From an uncultured Lentisphaeria bacterium (GTDB lineage Bacteria > Verrucomicrobiota > Lentisphaeria > Victivallales > UBA1829), in NCBI GenBank assembly GCA_905211485.1, contig CAJMAW010000060.1:1-18451 (forward strand): a stretch of 18,451 nt of DNA, written 5' to 3'. Each line of letters begins with the position of its first letter. Positions within the stretch are counted from its first letter, which is position 1. The notes under the pieces were generated by a model. The model made no database searches and was not told the origin of the DNA. It worked only from the letters and a program-made list of their open reading frames with translations. The translations under genes and the position numbers were made by a program. Shown here in pieces: positions 1 through 6,029 of the stretch.

Positions 1-2
1 TG

Positions 3-1037
3 GCTGCTCTGCTCGCTGCCTTCGTCATCATCCCCGCCATGGCTGTGCTGATGGCGCTGAGCTATGCCATCTTTGTCTTTCCGAACTCCTTCGCACCGGC
101 CGGGATCAATGGCATCATCACCATGGTCCAGTATCTGCTGCACATCGACATCGGCTATTTGTCGCTGGCGGTCAATCTGCCGCTGTTTCTTCTGGCCATG
201 CCGGTTCTGGCCATGCTGTTTTTCGGTTTCCGGAAGAAAATGCTTTGGGCCGTTGTCTGCTGGTCGGGAGTCTTCCTGCTGCTGCTTTTTCCGTGGATGT
301 TCCGCAATTTCCGTCTGGGTGCGGGGTTTGCCCTGGATTCCAACAGTGCGGATCTCTATTTTCACAACGGATCGGCCATTCTTGCTTCCGCGACGGGTGA
401 AAACTCCGCCGTCATCCTGGAACGTCTGAAAAACGAAACTCAGCTTCTCTTCGACTCCGATCCGGCCCGTTTCCCGGATACTCAGGCAAAAAACAGCTAT
501 AAAAAAGCCCGGTATCTTGCACTGATGAAACATTATCCCGCCGCCACGCTGAAGACTCATCTCCCGCAGCCCTTCATGCTTCTGCCGGATCTTCCGGTGT
601 TTCTGGAGAACAACGGACTCACCAGCCACGGACGCGGCACGCTCGGAGTCCTGCGCCAGGAAGGGCTTTTCGCCGCACTCGATCATTACCTCGGGGGACG
701 CTATGCCCTGATCCTTCCCGCCCTTCCGCCGCTCATCGTATCCGGAATGCTCTATCTCCTTTCCGCCTGGGAACTGCTGCTCTGGCTGAGGCATTGGAAG
801 TGGCGTCTTCTGATGCTGGCGGGAGCACTGGATTTTTATTATCTTGCCGCGCCCGGTCCGGTCACGATGCCGCGCTATCAGATTCCGGCGCTTCCGATGC
901 TCTGCGCCATGGGGGGCGCGGCCTTCGTTCTGCTGCTGCGCCGTGCGGGAAGGGCCGGATTCCGGAAAAAGAAACGCCCCGGGAAAAAAGAAACGTCGGG
1001 AACAACAGAATATGCCGAAGGAAAAACAGAACTCTGA
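3..1037 (+). CDS. Membrane protein, 5'-truncated: YitT-like N-terminus joined to GT39-like C-terminus
   Basis: The reading frame is open from position 3, so the true start lies left of the window; the first in-window ATG is at 39. Residues 1-50 (counted from that ATG) read like the start of a YitT-family (DUF161) integral membrane protein, with an FVFPNSFAPAGING motif followed by a GYLSLAVNLPLFLL helix. From about residue 55 the protein instead resembles the C-terminal half of a PMT/GT39 membrane glycosyltransferase: a long hydrophobic helix, PWMFRNFR, then SADLYFHNGSA, a soluble segment, and closing helices with MPRYQIPALPML. The GT39 catalytic N-terminal half is absent, so transfer activity is unlikely from this product. 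The junction coincides with an 11-bp direct repeat at 190-215. The gene overlaps the downstream methyltransferase by 26 bp, which suggests one transcript. Whether the fusion is real or an assembly join cannot be decided from the sequence. Family assignments are by eye. Confidence 0.6.
   Translation, partial: AALLAAFVIIPAMAVLMALSYAIFVFPNSFAPAGINGIITMVQYLLHIDIGYLSLAVNLPLFLLAMPVLAMLFFGFRKKMLWAVVCWSGVFLLLLFPWMFRNFRLGAGFALDSNSADLYFHNGSAILASATGENSAVILERLKNETQLLFDSDPARFPDTQAKNSYKKARYLALMKHYPAATLKTHLPQPFMLLPDLPVFLENNGLTSHGRGTLGVLRQEGLFAALDHYLGGRYALILPALPPLIVSGMLYLLSAWELLLWLRHWKWRLLMLAGALDFYYLAAPGPVTMPRYQIPALPMLCAMGGAAFVLLLRRAGRAGFRKKKRPGKKETSGTTEYAEGKTEL
190..215 (+). repeat. 11-bp direct repeat at the YitT/GT39 junction
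   Basis: TTCTGGCCATG occurs at 190-200 and again at 205-215, separated by 4 bp. It lies exactly where the protein changes from YitT-like to GT39-like character. Such a micro-repeat could mediate recombination or mislead an assembler. Confidence 0.6.
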
Positions 1038-1755
1038 AAGAAGAAACCCGGTGAATCCGGAAGTCTACAGCGTGGCTGTCGCAGGAACATTTTCGGAAAA
1101 GCTTGCCTTCGGCGTCCGGCACAGAATCTACCGGAAACTGGCGGAGACTCTGGATCTGGAGAGCATGGAAAGCGTCCTCGACGTCGGTGCGACTGCCGAC
1201 CGGAAAATGGCGTACTCCAACTATTTTGAAGCCAACTATCCCTGGCCCGAACGCGTCACCGCGCTTTCCGATCAGGACGCCTCATGGATGGAAGAGATCT
1301 GGAAGGGCCTCCGCTTCGTGAAGGGCGACGGCTGCAGCCTGCCTTTCCCGGAACATTCCTTCGATCTGGTCTTTTCCTCCGCCGTCATCGAACACGTCGG
1401 CGGCTCCGAACGGCAGAAAAAACTGATTTCCGAATGTTACCGCGTTGCCAGAAAAGCCGTCTTTATCACCACTCCGAACCGCATGCATCCTGCGGAACTG
1501 CATACGGCGCTTCCCTTCCTGCACTGGCTCCCAAAAAAATGGCACCGGAAAATCCTTGAAAAAATCGGGTACCATAAACTGGCCAGGGAGGAAAATCTGA
1601 ATTTGCTGACCGTCCGGGAACTTCACCAATTCTGTTCCGTACTCGGAATCCCCCGACCGGAGATTCTGCATGTGAGTTTCCTGGGATTTCCTTCCAATCT
1701 TCTTCTCCTGATCCGGAAGGATCCGGGAAAGACGGCTTCTCCGGATCCTTCGTAA
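1012..1755 (+). CDS. Class I SAM-dependent methyltransferase
   Basis: A 247-aa protein of the Methyltransf_11 type. Motif I (VLDVGAT, residues 55-61) should bind S-adenosylmethionine. The segment around residues 104-130 (KGDGCSLPF, then FDLVFSSAVIEHVG) is the usual acidic loop and post-motif strand. ITTPNR follows at about 152-157, as in methyltransferases that act on glycans, lipids or quinones. There is no signal peptide, so it is cytosolic. The ATG at 1012 lies inside the end of the preceding gene. A GTG at 1051, preceded by GAAAGAAG, is an alternative start that would drop 13 residues before the conserved core. Reading further upstream in frame gives only low-complexity arginine-rich residues, so longer starts were rejected. 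The substrate is unknown; the overlap with a glycosyltransferase-like gene suggests a surface glycan or lipid role by inference. Confidence 0.75.
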   Translation: MPKEKQNSERRNPVNPEVYSVAVAGTFSEKLAFGVRHRIYRKLAETLDLESMESVLDVGATADRKMAYSNYFEANYPWPERVTALSDQDASWMEEIWKGLRFVKGDGCSLPFPEHSFDLVFSSAVIEHVGGSERQKKLISECYRVARKAVFITTPNRMHPAELHTALPFLHWLPKKWHRKILEKIGYHKLAREENLNLLTVRELHQFCSVLGIPRPEILHVSFLGFPSNLLLLIRKDPGKTASPDPS

Positions 1756-1766
1756 GGGCCTTTCTT
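1717..1766 (+). terminator. Candidate terminator at the end of the methyltransferase gene
   Basis: AAGGATCCGG (1717-1726) and CCGGATCCTT (1741-1750) form a perfect 10-bp stem with a 14-nt loop, just before the TAA stop at 1753. The following bases are only moderately T-rich (TTCGTAAGGGCCTTTCTT), so this is a weak intrinsic terminator at best. The arms also encode protein. Confidence 0.35.
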
Positions 1767-1810
1767 CCGTTTGGGGGGGAGGAGGGACAGAGAAAGAAAG
1801 AGGTAGAAAG

Positions 1811-1867
1811 ACAAAAAAACATCCGGACACCTCGGGAAATCTGTTTCTTCCCAGGCATCATCCGGAT
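1811..1867 (-). terminator. Rho-independent terminator for ilvE
   Basis: Read on the minus strand, the arms ATCCGGA (1861-1867) and TCCGGAT (1821-1827) enclose CCT/AGG and GGGAA/TTCCC inner helices, and are followed by G and seven T (1813-1819). Stem plus T-tract is the classical intrinsic form. It lies about 110 nt beyond the ilvE stop, so the transcript has a long 3' untranslated tail. Confidence 0.7.
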
Positions 1868-1909
1868 TGTCTTTTGCTCAGATCCCGTGACGGGACCGCT
1901 TGCCGCCTG

Positions 1910-1949
1910 TTTTTCCCGGGGAAGGAAGAAGTCTCTTCTCCGGGAAAAA
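1910..1949. other. Hairpin in the ilvE 3' region
   Basis: TTTTTCCCGG (1910-1919) pairs perfectly with CCGGGAAAAA (1940-1949). Inside the loop AGAAG/CTTCT (1927-1931/1935-1939) extends the structure. There is no T-run beyond the stem on either strand, so it looks like an RNA-stability structure or a secondary terminator rather than a complete one. A further 6-bp stem (1963-1968/1974-1979) overlaps the ilvE stop codon. Confidence 0.4.
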
Positions 1950-1976
1950 ACAGAAAGCGCGATGACAGAGATTCTG

Positions 1977-3014
1977 TCAGACTTCCAGCATCCAGCCGTG
2001 GGTATCCGGCAGTTCTCCATCCTGAATTCCGCGGATGCGGTCATAGAGTTTTTTCGAGACGGGACCGCACTCCTCGCCGTAACGGTAGACCTGATCCCCC
2101 ACATGGATCTCGGAAATCGGAGTGATGACGACGGCGGTGCCGCAGGCATCGACTTCAGCGAAGTCCGCGAGTTCCTCCACAGGGATTTTCCGCCGTTCCG
2201 TCGGGAGCCCGAGATCCTCGGCGATCTGCATGAGAGACATATTGGTCACGCTCGGGAGAATGGAAGGCGACTGCGGCGTGACATATTTTCCGTCTTTGGT
2301 AATTGCGATGAAATTGCTGGTTCCGAATTCATCGATATATTTATGTTCGCGGGGATCAAGGAAGAGGTTGATGGGATATCCCTTCTGCTTGGCGATTTTT
2401 GCCGGTTTCAAGCTGGCGCCGTAATTTCCCGCGACTTTGAACTGCCCGGTGCCTTTGGGCGCGGCGCGGTCGTAATCATCCATGACGAGGGCGGGGACGC
2501 TCTGGAGTCCGCCCTTGTAGTAGGCGCCTACGGGCATGACCATGATGAGGAAGTGATATTCATCTGCGGGAGCCACGCCGATGCGGGGGCCGGTGCCGAT
2601 ATGCAGGGGGCGGATGTAGAGAGAGCCGCCGCTGCCGTAGGGGGGGACATAGTCGATATTGTCGAGCACGACTCTGCGGATGGCGTCGATGTAGAGATCC
2701 TCCGGGACTTCCGGGGCCAGCAGGTGGGAGACGGTCCTGTTCATGCGGGCCACGTTTTCCCAGGGCCGGAACACCCGTACTTTTCCGTCCTTGCAGCGGA
2801 AGGCCTTGAGTCCTTCAAAGGCGGCCTGTCCGTAATGCAGGCAGGTTGCGGCGATGGACATGGTGATGTTCGGATCGGTGAGGAGTTCTCCTTTGTCCCA
2901 GGAACCGTTGGCCCAGCGGTAACGGATGTGGGAGCGGACGGGCATATAGTTGAACCCAAGGGAATCCCAGTCGATGTCTGTCCGGATGTCGCGAGCATAA
3001 GGATTGTTCGTCAT
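1977..3014 (-). CDS. ilvE: Branched-chain amino acid aminotransferase
   Basis: A 345-aa class IV (fold type IV) PLP aminotransferase. It transfers the amino group between glutamate and the 2-keto acids of leucine, isoleucine and valine in the cytosol. The PLP lysine is K193 in GQFKVAGNYGAS, matching the K-x-GGNY context of bacterial and eukaryotic BCATs. Other family hallmarks are HYGQAAFEGLKAFR (about 60-73), RPWENVARMNRT (83-94), the SLYIRPLHIGTG strand (131-141), the DEFGTSNF segment near 245 and the late GTAVVITPISEI. The length and the long N-terminal extension fit the IlvE type II (human BCAT-like) branch rather than the ~309-aa E. coli form. The start is supported by GGAGAG about 6 nt upstream on the minus strand. 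It is a single-gene unit with its own promoter and terminator, divergent from pal. Confidence 0.93.
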   Translation of the reverse strand: MTNNPYARDIRTDIDWDSLGFNYMPVRSHIRYRWANGSWDKGELLTDPNITMSIAATCLHYGQAAFEGLKAFRCKDGKVRVFRPWENVARMNRTVSHLLAPEVPEDLYIDAIRRVVLDNIDYVPPYGSGGSLYIRPLHIGTGPRIGVAPADEYHFLIMVMPVGAYYKGGLQSVPALVMDDYDRAAPKGTGQFKVAGNYGASLKPAKIAKQKGYPINLFLDPREHKYIDEFGTSNFIAITKDGKYVTPQSPSILPSVTNMSLMQIAEDLGLPTERRKIPVEELADFAEVDACGTAVVITPISEIHVGDQVYRYGEECGPVSKKLYDRIRGIQDGELPDTHGWMLEV

Positions 3015-3076
3015 GATAAACTCTCCAAATCTAAGATGGGGGGGGTTGACGCCTCCCTTTTTGCGGGAAAGCGCAT
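3011..3076 (-). promoter_or_regulatory. Possible 21-codon leader peptide overlapping the ilvE start
   Basis: An ATG at 3076 on the minus strand opens MRFPAKREASTPPILDLESL(S) and ends at a TGA that overlaps the ilvE ATG (ATGA). Its last part holds one Ile and three Leu codons, all three of the otherwise uncommon TTA/TTG kind. No clear ribosome-binding site precedes it. A run of eight C makes the frame sensitive to a single-base error. Part of the Leu-rich stretch is also the ilvE ribosome-binding site, so chance is a real alternative. Confidence 0.2.
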
Positions 3077-3095
3077 TTCAATCAATTATTCAGAA

Positions 3096-3124
3096 AATCT
3101 ACAGTCCTTTTTGCATTTAGTCAA
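3096..3124 (-). promoter_or_regulatory. Sigma70-type promoter for ilvE
   Basis: On the minus strand, TTGACT (3119-3124) is followed after 17 bp by TAGATT (3096-3101), a good -35/-10 pair. It would start transcription near 3089, giving a leader of about 75 nt. Confidence 0.55.
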
Positions 3125-3158
3125 TTGAAATTTTTCCTTTTGTGGTTAATTTTATAAA
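3125..3158 (+). promoter_or_regulatory. Possible promoter for pal, back to back with the ilvE promoter
   Basis: TTGAAA at 3125-3130 is followed after 16 bp by TAATTT (3147-3152), and TATAAA lies just beyond (3153-3158). The region is markedly AT-rich against its surroundings. The exact -10 is uncertain. The pal ribosome-binding site AAGGA (3184-3188) follows. Confidence 0.35.
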
Positions 3159-3197
3159 GAGACGGATTATTTATTACAAAAAGAAGGATCAACGGTT

Positions 3198-3824
3198 ATG
3201 AAAATCACAAAATTCATCGGATTGGGCGCGCTTTCGCTGTCTGTTTCCCTGCTGACCGCCGCTTGCGGGATTTTCGAATCCACCGCGGAAGAACCCAAGG
3301 ATGCTTTCTGGGTCGATGTGGACGCGAAAAAAGCTCAGGAAAACACTGCCGTCCCGACCGGAAACGGCGGGGCCAGCGATCTCCATTCGATTCCTCCAGA
3401 GGGTCCCGGTGAATTCAAAGAGACGTCTGAACTGTTCGGTGAAGGATATGTTGACGGCGTCGGCCCGCGTGTCCCGGGTGTCAATTTTGAAACCGTTTAT
3501 TTCGCTTTCGACGACAATACCATCCAGCCTGCCGAATATCCGAAAATCTATCACATCGCCGATTATCTCCTCGCTCATCCCGATACCGGTGTCGTGATCG
3601 AAGGAAACTGTGACAACAGAGGCAGCGAGGAATACAACCGCGCACTCGGGGAAAAAAGAGCGCTCGCAGCAAAATTCATCCTTCTGGACAGAGGCATCGC
3701 TGAAAACAGAATCAAAGTCATCAGTTATGGCGAGGAACGGCCCGCCATCATCGGCGAAAACGAATCCGCCTGGTCGCAGAACCGCCGCGATGACTTCGTC
3801 CCAGTCTATCTGCTGAACCGCTGA
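3198..3824 (+). CDS. pal: Peptidoglycan-associated lipoprotein (OmpA-C domain)
   Basis: A 208-aa outer-membrane lipoprotein. Residues 1-22 form a signal peptide ending in LLTAAC, with C23 as the lipidated cysteine. Residues 24-95 are a low-complexity linker. Residues ~96-205 form an OmpA_C domain: VYFAFDDNTI, VVIEGNCDNRGSEEYNRALG, EKRALAAKF, then ISYGEERPAIIGENE. D139 and R154 occupy the positions that bind the diaminopimelate of peptidoglycan in this family. The E-G-x-C-D-x-R-G-x-E-Y-N pattern is typical of Pal rather than of OmpA porins. Pal normally works with the Tol system in outer-membrane constriction, but no tol gene lies beside it here. The ATG at 3198 has AAGGA 9 nt upstream. It is transcribed alone, ending at a strong terminator. 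Confidence 0.87.
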   Translation: MKITKFIGLGALSLSVSLLTAACGIFESTAEEPKDAFWVDVDAKKAQENTAVPTGNGGASDLHSIPPEGPGEFKETSELFGEGYVDGVGPRVPGVNFETVYFAFDDNTIQPAEYPKIYHIADYLLAHPDTGVVIEGNCDNRGSEEYNRALGEKRALAAKFILLDRGIAENRIKVISYGEERPAIIGENESAWSQNRRDDFVPVYLLNR

Positions 3825-3843
3825 CGCCATTTTTCCCGCTTTC

Positions 3844-3909
3844 GGAAGGGAATGGCAAGGAGCCTCTCTTCGGTCTCTGCGGCGCAATATCAGGTCTTCA
3901 TTCCCTTCC
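3844..3909 (+). other. 11-bp inverted repeat in the pal 3' untranslated region
   Basis: GGAAGGGAATG (3844-3854) is perfectly complementary to CATTCCCTTCC (3899-3909). The right arm begins in the last two bases of the terminator's left arm (3892-3900), so the two helices compete slightly and the long one would cross the terminator loop. Confidence 0.45.
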
Positions 3910-3934
3910 ACGGGGCTGTGAAGACCTTTTTTTT
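3892..3934 (+). terminator. Strong rho-independent terminator of pal
   Basis: AGGTCTTCA (3892-3900) pairs perfectly with TGAAGACCT (3919-3927) and runs straight into eight T (3927-3934). It sits about 70 nt after the pal stop. Confidence 0.88.
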
Positions 3935-4305
3935 GTCCTTGCGTTTCCGGTTTTTCCCTGACTTTTTCCAGGCGCGGAAGGGGGAGAGGAACTTTCTCCC
4001 GTTTTTTTCTTTTTGTTTTTCTTCGTTCTTTCCCGCATACATTTCATAGGGAGAGGATTTTTCGGGCGTTTCCTTTTTTCCCGGTGGGGTGCGGCGGTTT
4101 TTTCCTGTGCTGCGGGATTCATTTTTCCCGCCTCATCATCAGCATGGGGTGTGGAAGAAGAGAGAGAGGACACGGGAAAAATGGAGACGCTTCTTTTCTT
4201 TCCGGAAGCGCCTCTTTCCGGCGCGAGGATTCCAGCCTCTCTCTCTCGGATCCCGCTCTGATGATTCCGGTATTCAGGCGGGAAGAGATCCGGATGATTG
4301 GATCA
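3935..4305. other. Intergenic region between pal and the aquaporin gene
   Basis: The stretch 3935-4100 is strongly pyrimidine-rich on the plus strand. No supported coding region was found; frames here give low-complexity Ser/Phe/Arg strings. Two small stems lie toward the aquaporin end: GCGCC/GGCGC (4208-4212/4220-4224) and GATGAT/ATCATC (4293-4298/4302-4307), the latter spanning its stop codon. Neither has a T-run, so no terminator is claimed. Confidence 0.5.
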
Positions 4306-4959
4306 TCAATCGCGGTCCTCTTTCGGATGAATCAGGCGGAAACATCCGGCTGCGGCGGCACCGCCTGCGAGGTTGGCGAGGATGGTCATCCAGATATGGT
4401 CCCAGGGAGTCAGTTTCATGCAGGCCAGGCCGACTTCCACGGCGGGATTGAACGCTCCGGAACAGACCGTTCCGCCGACAGCGAAGGCTCCCGCCATCAC
4501 CGTTCCTCCGATGGCAAGGCCGAAATAGGAATTGCCTGCCGTCTTTTTGAGAGTGGCGACATTCAGCACCACATAGGCCAGCGCAAAGGTGAAAAGGCAC
4601 TCTGAAAGCAGCAGGTCGTGAATCCGGAAGTCAAAGGGCGGTACCGGACCCGCGCTGTGCGTGAATTCCATGACGCCCAGCGCTCCGGCGACGCCTCCCA
4701 GAATCTGCGCAAGCATATACGCAATGGCGTCGCGCTTTGAAATGACAGCTCCTCCGCGGAGCAGCACGGCCAGCGTCACCGCCGGGTTGTAATGAGCTCC
4801 CGAAACGGATCCTCCCGCATAAATCATCACCATCAGAATGCCTCCGATGGCGAGCGGGGGAATGACTCCAGACCCGTTCAGAGTCCCCGTTGAACCGATT
4901 GTAAGCACCAGGAAAAAGGTACCGATGAATTCCACCAGGTATTTGCGGAACGCGTTCAT
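4306..4959 (-). CDS. MIP-family channel (aquaporin/glycerol facilitator-like)
   Basis: A 217-aa inner-membrane channel of the Major Intrinsic Protein family with six hydrophobic segments and two half-helix loops. The first loop is canonical: SGAHYNPAVT (N58-P59-A60). The second is SGAFNPAVEVG (N171-P172-A173), where the arginine that normally follows NPA and lines the selectivity filter is replaced by V174. The N-terminal YLVEFIGTFFLVLTIG segment is typical of the family. The ATG at 4959 was chosen because AAAGGAG lies 8 nt upstream. The longer start at 4977 would translate that ribosome-binding site as MKGDFF. The solute (water, glycerol or another small neutral molecule) cannot be told from the sequence. 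The gene lies downstream of the small unknown gene at 5055-5465, 95 nt away on the same strand. Confidence 0.85.
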   Translation of the reverse strand: MNAFRKYLVEFIGTFFLVLTIGSTGTLNGSGVIPPLAIGGILMVMIYAGGSVSGAHYNPAVTLAVLLRGGAVISKRDAIAYMLAQILGGVAGALGVMEFTHSAGPVPPFDFRIHDLLLSECLFTFALAYVVLNVATLKKTAGNSYFGLAIGGTVMAGAFAVGGTVCSGAFNPAVEVGLACMKLTPWDHIWMTILANLAGGAAAAGCFRLIHPKEDRD

Positions 4960-4988
4960 GAAGAAATCTCCTTTCAAAAGATGAATTT

Positions 4989-5007
4989 TCCCGGATCTTT
5001 TCCGGGA
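4989..5007 (-). promoter_or_regulatory. Hairpin in the leader just upstream of the channel gene
   Basis: TCCCGG (4989-4994) and CCGGGA (5002-5007) form a 6-bp stem with a 7-nt loop, about 15 nt before the AAAGGAG ribosome-binding site on the minus strand. There is no T-run. It could be the end of the upstream message or a 5' stabilising hairpin. Confidence 0.3.
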
Positions 5008-5054
5008 TCATGTATTTTGCTGAAAAAGAAAGTCTCTGAAAAAACATCCGGGAA

Positions 5055-5465
5055 TCAGCAGCGCAGATGGAACGCCCCCGCTCCCGGCGGAGACGCGCCC
5101 GGATTCCATTCGGAAAGCCGGAAAGCGCGTTTCGGAAGACCGGCCGTGAGGAAGATCGGCCTCTGATCCTTGAAATCCGCATTCCGGAGAAAAAAGGGCA
5201 CAGTCCTTTCTGCGGAAAGAAGCGAGAGCTGCGCCGTCAGGAAATCCGATCCGGGCTGCGGGGTGGTTTCCATCCGGTGTTCCGAGCGGCAGTCGGAATC
5301 CGGTTCCGCAAAATGAGAACGGAGTGCGCAGTTCCAGTCCATGCCATTGAAGATCTGCAGAATCAGAAGCAGAAGAGCGGTGGCAAAAATCTGCCGGAAG
5401 CGGTTCGGGTTGACATCATGCCGGATCCGGATTCGCTCCTCCTTTTTCGTGACTTTTTCAATCAT
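5055..5465 (-). CDS. Small membrane-anchored protein of unknown function
   Basis: I do not recognise this 136-aa protein. Residues 1-23 are basic (MIEKVTKKEERIRIRHDV...). Residues ~24-40 form one hydrophobic segment (FRQIFATALLLLILQIF), giving a signal-anchor or signal-peptide layout. The remaining ~95 residues would be periplasmic. They include three cysteines (two soon after the anchor, one as the last residue) and a proline/glycine-rich end. Codon choice matches neighbouring genes (CCG, CGG, CTT, TTC, GAA, TCC), which is why this strand is preferred over the overlapping arginine-rich plus-strand frame. The ATG at 5465 has AGGGGA upstream, at a rather long distance. Cysteines and Pro-rich tails occur in small metal-handling exported proteins, but that is only a loose resemblance. 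It precedes the MIP-channel gene by 95 nt and could be cotranscribed with it. Confidence 0.55.
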   Translation of the reverse strand: MIEKVTKKEERIRIRHDVNPNRFRQIFATALLLLILQIFNGMDWNCALRSHFAEPDSDCRSEHRMETTPQPGSDFLTAQLSLLSAERTVPFFLRNADFKDQRPIFLTAGLPKRAFRLSEWNPGASPPGAGAFHLRC

Positions 5466-5950
5466 TTTCTTCTATTCCCCTGACTTCCGCTTTTTTCTGG
5501 ATTTTCGCGATACGGAGAAGGAAGTCCGAGTTCATGATGGAAGCGCCGCTTCTTCCCTTGGATCTGCTTCCCCGATCACCCTTGCATGGATCTGTGTCCG
5601 CAGTTAGACTGGGACAACATATCCTGCGGAAAAGGAATTGCAAAAAGGGCGCCGCATGGAAGAAAAGCTTTTCTTTTCCTTCCGTATGGAGAAAGAATGC
5701 CGCTGCTGTGGCGCTCCGGGAAGAGCAGGTCCGGAGATGCCGCCTCCAATAATTTCCGGAGCCATATCAATACAAATCGTGCAGAGAGGATCGGAGAGAT
5801 GATGGATGAGATGGAAAGGGCAGAGAAGGGGGGCGGCGGAGAGAAAAACAGGGCGGGGGAAGGAGATGCCGTTCCCGGACTTTTTCTTCTCATCCCCCGC
5901 TGTGGAGGAGTGAGGGATGGCAAAAACGGAGAGGAGAAAAGGCGGGAGGG
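5466..5950. other. Intergenic region, purine-rich on the plus strand
   Basis: No convincing gene, RNA or promoter was identified. Positions 5790-5950 are dominated by A and G on the plus strand. Open frames exist on both strands but translate to low-complexity Lys/Arg/Glu/Gly or Ser/Pro strings. A frame ending at 5458 on the minus strand overlaps the start of the small gene at 5465; only its last 25 codons have normal codon use. Confidence 0.5.
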
Positions 5951-5995
5951 CAAAAAAGAAAGCCGGACACTGCTCCTGTGTGGAGAAGGGTCCGG
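5951..5995 (-). terminator. Rho-independent terminator of skp-lpxD
   Basis: On the minus strand, CCGGAC (5990-5995) pairs with GTCCGG (5963-5968). CTCC/GGAG pair inside (5982-5985/5973-5976). The stem is followed by CTTTCTTTTTTG. It lies about 35 nt beyond the lpxD stop. Confidence 0.75.
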
Positions 5996-6029
5996 GCGAA
6001 AGATTCTGTTCGGGAGAAGTGACTGAAAC

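Noticed and set aside
16..46. Start of the first gene at the ATG at 39
   Set aside because: The frame stays open and hydrophobic to the left edge, so the gene is truncated by the window rather than starting there.
1887..3128. 413-codon open frame on the plus strand opposite ilvE
   Set aside because: It is antisense to a clear aminotransferase gene; the translation is Gly/Asp/Val-rich with no family features.
4208..4224. GCGCC/GGCGC stem downstream of the MIP channel gene as a terminator
   Set aside because: The stem is only 5 bp and no T-tract follows on the minus strand.
5458..5643. 61-codon minus-strand frame overlapping the start of the small gene at 5465 by 8 bp
   Set aside because: Only the last 25 codons show native codon use, there is no ribosome-binding site at either ATG, and no homology is recognisable; the overlap may be chance.
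5586..6026. 146-codon plus-strand frame in the purine-rich gap
   Set aside because: Low-complexity Lys/Glu/Gly/Arg sequence from a polypurine tract, running through the lpxD terminator.
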